NCBI GenBank assembly: GCA_019637695.1
Contig: JAHBVG010000057.1
Coordinates: 1 to 42,399, forward strand
Direction: 5' to 3'
DNA from: Caldilineaceae bacterium
Lineage (GTDB): Bacteria; Chloroflexota; Anaerolineae; Caldilineales; Caldilineaceae
Length of the DNA: 42,399 bases
Numbering within the stretch: the stretch's first letter is position 1; the number at the start of each line of letters is the position of its first letter. Below, one piece after another: positions 39,959 to 42,399 of this stretch. The notes below the pieces were generated by a model that saw only the letters and a list, made by a program, of their open reading frames with translations, made no database searches and was not told where the DNA came from. The position numbers and the translations under genes were made by a program.

Positions 39959-40384
39959 CTACATCACGGCGACTTCGCCGGTACGAATCACGACCTCCAT
40001 CAAAAAGAAACAGACAATAGCCATTAAGATAGTTTTCACGTTTTCATCTTCCAATCGGCTGAAGTAGCCATAGGCCGCCGGAAGCGTCACCACCGCCACA
40101 CAGGCATAGAGAATATGCACAAATGCACGAGGCAGATTCTCACCCATTCCTCCGCTGTAGAGGATAAACCCAATGATAAACTGGATCACCATCAACAATT
40201 CGGCAATGACAGCAGCCCCATACCAACTCGCATTGAGCGGTGTAGAGCGCAGCCGCAATAGAATTGCCCACACGCCCAGCGCAATAAAAAGAAACGTTCC
40301 TGTCTGGGCAAATCCTTGATGAAGAACAGCAAGTGTATTCAAAAGCAACCCCAGCCATGATCTTGGCCTGGAAGAATTATACAC
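39959..40384 (-). CDS. Small multi-pass membrane protein, unknown function
   Basis: About 141 residues (fewer if a downstream start is used) with four predicted helices: about 11-45, 50-80 (VIQFIIGFILYSGGMG), 85-105 and 115-138. I do not recognise a family with confidence. HQGFAQTG in helix 1 and FVHILYACVAVVTLPAAYGYF contain histidines that could bind heme or metal, a guess only. The GTG at 40384 lies upstream of a good TATAAT box, so the real start may be a TTG at 40348 or 40342. The HNH gene follows on the same strand 50 bases later. Confidence 0.6.
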   Translation of the reverse strand: MYNSSRPRSWLGLLLNTLAVLHQGFAQTGTFLFIALGVWAILLRLRSTPLNASWYGAAVIAELLMVIQFIIGFILYSGGMGENLPRAFVHILYACVAVVTLPAAYGYFSRLEDENVKTILMAIVCFFLMEVVIRTGEVAVM

Positions 40385-40405
40385 GGATCAAAGATAATAT
40401 GTCTA
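40376..40405 (-). promoter_or_regulatory. Promoter of the small membrane protein gene
   Basis: On the minus strand TAGACA (40405-40400) and a perfect TATAAT (40381-40376) are 18 bases apart. The -10 box overlaps the first codons of the longest frame, which argues for a downstream start codon. Confidence 0.5.
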
Positions 40406-40456
40406 GATTTTACACAAATCAGTTGCAAAAGTGGATTTGTGTAAATGCTTTCCAAC

Positions 40457-41827
40457 TCATACGGGCGCGTGGACCTTCAAATACTGCTCAAGGACACCGA
40501 TCAGCGGCGACTGGCCGATATCATAGCTGATCCACTCGTTGCTGGTGCCCAATCCATAGATGCACGCGCCGACGACGAAATCATCCTGTTGCATGGCACG
40601 GTCGTACCAGACAAGCTGCTCCACATAAGCGCCCGGCCCCCACAAACCATAGCCATGTTCAGCCCAATAATCCTGGAAATGTTGCCAGCCCCGCGCTTCC
40701 AGCGGTCCCGGACGACCAGCCTGCACCAATCCATCCACACCCATCTCGGTCATGATCAGTGGCAGGACAAGCCCTGCTGGTCGCAGGATCTGATTGTAAA
40801 CGTTGCGATAGCGCAGTGTCAGCCATCCGCTATCGTGTGGTGAGACGCCAGGATAACGCCCCTGGTTCTCACGAGTACTCAGGTAGTAGATGGTGGGCGC
40901 AGAATATTCGTGCAGGCCCAGCCAGCCATCGTATTCTTTGGCGGCTTGGAGGGCGGGTAGAAAGTGCTCCCAGAGTTCCAGTGGCGGCTGACCCGTGCCG
41001 AAGTTGCCAATGATACTGCGGATCCCCCGCTCGGCCAGTAACCGGGTGCGTTCCGCTTCAAAGTCGGCCAGTCGTTTCATCTCTTCGGCGTTGCCTGGCA
41101 CCGGTTCATTGTAGGCTTCCCAGGCATCGAACGATCCTTTGCGCGCCGGATCATCGGCGTAAATCAGGATCTGGTTGACAAAATCTCGCGCCGCCCCTAT
41201 TGGATCTATCGAATTCAGCGACGCCTGTTCCATATGGATGCGGCCGATCAGCTTTGTCCGCGGCGAGACGGTTTTGATCTGAGCGGCGAAGTTTGCATCC
41301 AATTCCAACGTTTTCACCACGGTGATTGCGCCCGTCCTGAGCAGAGTGAAGAGTTGAGGTTCATTGCGCTCCACATGGATGCCCAACTTGCTGGGCGGCC
41401 CTGGCGGGAAGGGCGTCGTCGCCGGTGTTGGCGTCGGCGGGATAGGCGTCGGCGGAGCCTTGCTTGGTGTTGGCTCTAGCCGGGGTTCGGCTGTGACGGG
41501 CGCTCCTCTTTGAACCTGCGGCAGATAGGAAAGGTATTGTTCGGGCGTCGGCGTGATCTCAGGTGTGGCAGTGGGCGTAGGTGTCGGGTCATCCTGTCCA
41601 CAGGCAGCGGTAACAACGCTGATGCCTGCCAACATACTCCCTAGGAAGCGCCGCCGGCTCCAGGTGCGCTTCGGCTCACTCACAGGCGCAGCACGATCCT
41701 CACCGCCAGGATGCTGCACCTCTCTCGTTGTCTCGTGTTTTACTTCTGATCTATTTGACCAAGGTTCAGACCCGGAATCGGTCTCTCCCCCGCTTTGATT
41801 TCGATTATCTAACGATCTATCAATCAT
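40457..41827 (-). CDS. Tat-exported glycoside hydrolase-like protein
   Basis: Secreted protein of 456 residues. After a long polar N-terminus (1-52) comes a twin-arginine signal, W-S-R-R-R-F-L-G at 56-63, a hydrophobic stretch and VTAAC-G with C76 as a possible lipid anchor. A threonine/proline-rich linker (81-147) contains YLSYLPQVQRG. The catalytic domain (148-456) is a TIM barrel of the GH clan A type: LGIHVERNEPQLF at strand 1, the acid/base E241 in WEAYNEPVP and a likely nucleophile E361 in LIMTEMGVDG. It could cut plant or microbial polysaccharides or be a pseudo-enzyme. Its start is 171 bases from the divergent SelW-like gene. Confidence 0.85.
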   Translation of the reverse strand: MIDRSLDNRNQSGGETDSGSEPWSNRSEVKHETTREVQHPGGEDRAAPVSEPKRTWSRRRFLGSMLAGISVVTAACGQDDPTPTPTATPEITPTPEQYLSYLPQVQRGAPVTAEPRLEPTPSKAPPTPIPPTPTPATTPFPPGPPSKLGIHVERNEPQLFTLLRTGAITVVKTLELDANFAAQIKTVSPRTKLIGRIHMEQASLNSIDPIGAARDFVNQILIYADDPARKGSFDAWEAYNEPVPGNAEEMKRLADFEAERTRLLAERGIRSIIGNFGTGQPPLELWEHFLPALQAAKEYDGWLGLHEYSAPTIYYLSTRENQGRYPGVSPHDSGWLTLRYRNVYNQILRPAGLVLPLIMTEMGVDGLVQAGRPGPLEARGWQHFQDYWAEHGYGLWGPGAYVEQLVWYDRAMQQDDFVVGACIYGLGTSNEWISYDIGQSPLIGVLEQYLKVHAPV

Positions 41828-41998
41828 GGCTGTACTATACCATTGACCGAAAATTCACCCCAAATCAAGGGATCTCCTTTCTACTCAGGCGACTTTGATA
41901 GGGCATAGGTTACAGAAGTTATCCCTTAAAACCATCTACACTCAAGTTCCATAGCTATTCTTCCATAAACCTATCCCAAAAACCGTAGGAGGGTTCCC
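41828..41998. other. Divergent intergenic region before the SelW-like gene
   Basis: About 170 bases between divergent genes. TTGATA at 41895-41900 has only a poor -10 partner (TTATCC, 18 bases on), so the promoter of the SelW-like gene is not resolved. TAGGAGGG at about 41986 is its ribosome site. Confidence 0.35.
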
Positions 41999-42247
41999 AT
42001 GCAGAAAGTTGAAGTGAGTATCGAATATTGCGTGCAATGAAACTACACCCTGCGGGCTGTCCGTGCGGCAGCCGAACTACTCGAACACTACACCCAGGCA
42101 ATTTCCGGCCTCAAGCTGATCCCTTCCTCAGGCGGACGCTTTGAGGTTCTGGCAAACGACACCCTGATTTACAGCAAAAAAGCGGAAGGACGCCATGCCG
42201 AAGACGGCGAGGTGGGGCGTCTCTTTGGGGAAAAGTTGGGTATGTAG
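41999..42247 (+). CDS. SelW/Rdx-like selenoprotein (in-frame TGA read as selenocysteine)
   Basis: Predicted thioredoxin-fold oxidoreductase of 82 residues of the Rdx/SelW/SelT family, if the TGA at 42038-42040 is read as selenocysteine. The redox motif is C11-V-Q-U14 in IEYCVQU, where Cys-containing homologues have C-x-x-C. After the TGA the frame continues without a stop as NYTLRAVRAAAELL, then GLKLIPSSGGRFEVLAND (the family's conserved GGxFEV region) and LIYSKKAEGRHAEDGEVGRLF (the usual R/K-x-x-G-x-x-P/E-x-x-E-L helix). The ATG at 41999 has TAGGAGGG seven bases upstream. A 7-bp hairpin at 42055-42073 follows the TGA at SECIS distance. A Cys-to-TGA mutation in a dead gene cannot be fully excluded. 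The selenocysteine machinery (selA, selB, selC, selD) is not in this window. Confidence 0.85.
42055..42073 (+). promoter_or_regulatory. Predicted bacterial SECIS element
   Basis: GGCTGTC (42055-42061) pairs with GGCAGCC (42067-42073), seven pairs including one G-U, leaving the loop CGTGC with G-T at its centre. The loop begins 21 bases after the TGA, inside the range reported for bacterial SECIS elements. It lies within the coding sequence, as in E. coli fdhF, and would be recognised by SelB. Confidence 0.75.
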
Positions 42248-42399
42248 GGACTGGGGATTGGGGATTGGGTAGAGATGCTGAAACCTTCCTAATCTCGCCC
42301 AAGCAAGTTTGGACAATCGCTGTTAACAGGAGATTAAGCGATTAAGCGATTACAGAAGCACTGAGCGATCCCGATCCCCCATAGGCGCTAAATTAAGAT
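42248..42399. other. Repeat-rich end of the window
   Basis: GGGACTGGGGATTGGGGATT (42248-42267) is the same repeat type as in the GT4 gene. Further on, GATTAAGC is repeated in tandem near 42334-42350. No gene is visible before the end of the window. Confidence 0.5.

Noticed and set aside
41999..42040. Reading the TGA at 42038 as the true stop of a 13-residue peptide or as a pseudogene mutation
   Set aside because: The downstream frame keeps the Rdx/SelW pattern to a proper stop and a SECIS-like hairpin is in place, so recoding explains the data better.
1..42399. CRISPR arrays, tRNA and rRNA genes
   Set aside because: No regularly spaced direct repeats and no T-loop/acceptor pattern were seen on either strand; short tandem repeats are of low-complexity type.

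Overview
The window looks like a chromosomal segment of a Chloroflexota bacterium, probably Anaerolineae or Caldilineae in the broad sense. The pointers are a GC-rich genome with many GTG starts, RNase J rather than RNase E, a DUF3105 protein, extracellular proteins with proline-rich linkers and a C-terminal W/Y-L-P-L-I type motif, a Gram-positive style LexA box, and almost every intergenic gap filled with palindromic or low-complexity dispersed repeats. The taxonomic call is an inference from gene style, not from a marker gene. No rRNA, tRNA or CRISPR array is visible.

Layout. 1-1656 is a complete DDE-transposase insertion sequence with 16-bp perfect terminal repeats. 1.7-5.9 kb holds an Idh/MocA oxidoreductase, an aldo/keto reductase and RNase J. 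6.0-9.2 kb is a probable SOS-controlled pair, a MmcQ/YjbR protein followed by the DNA translocase FtsK. 9.3-13.9 kb holds a sugar-phosphate isomerase-like protein, a membrane-anchored LolA-like protein, an MFS transporter, a flavin reductase and a polyprenyl-phosphate type glycosyltransferase. 14.0-18.9 kb is a minus-strand operon of class A penicillin-binding protein, SurE and a membrane PH-domain protein. 19.2-20.2 kb is a Phd/YefM-PIN toxin-antitoxin pair with its own promoter. 20.3-26.9 kb carries a PHP metallohydrolase, a ZIP metal transporter, a secreted LysM/PA14 protein, peptide deformylase, DUF3105 and a GT4 glycosyltransferase. 27.6-35.4 kb carries a small membrane protein, a stand-alone receiver domain, a CPBP protease, a phosphodiesterase, an MFS exporter, a patatin phospholipase, an MBL-fold hydrolase and a HAD hydrolase. 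35.6-42.4 kb carries a secreted BNR-repeat protein, a YhhN protein, a two-part hypothetical, an HNH endonuclease, a small membrane protein, a Tat-exported glycoside hydrolase and, at the right end, a short gene read through an in-frame TGA.

The strongest discovery is that last gene (41999-42247). It encodes an Rdx/SelW-like thioredoxin-fold protein in which the second position of the CxxC redox motif is TGA. A 7-bp stem with a 5-nt loop containing GU begins 14 nt after the TGA, which is the expected form of a bacterial SECIS element. It is therefore a probable selenoprotein that ordinary gene callers would miss.

The second theme is mobile repeats. At least four roughly 90-bp palindromic elements (B family) end in CAG(T/C)A-TTCACGATTT, 14 of 16 bases identical to the terminal repeat of the insertion sequence at the window start, so they are likely non-autonomous relatives. 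Other families (A, C, D and more) are present, one nested inside a B element and one with a clear 9-bp target duplication. Repeats repeatedly sit exactly at gene 3' ends and supply the stop codon of the neighbouring gene. One low-complexity repeat lies in frame inside a glycosyltransferase gene.
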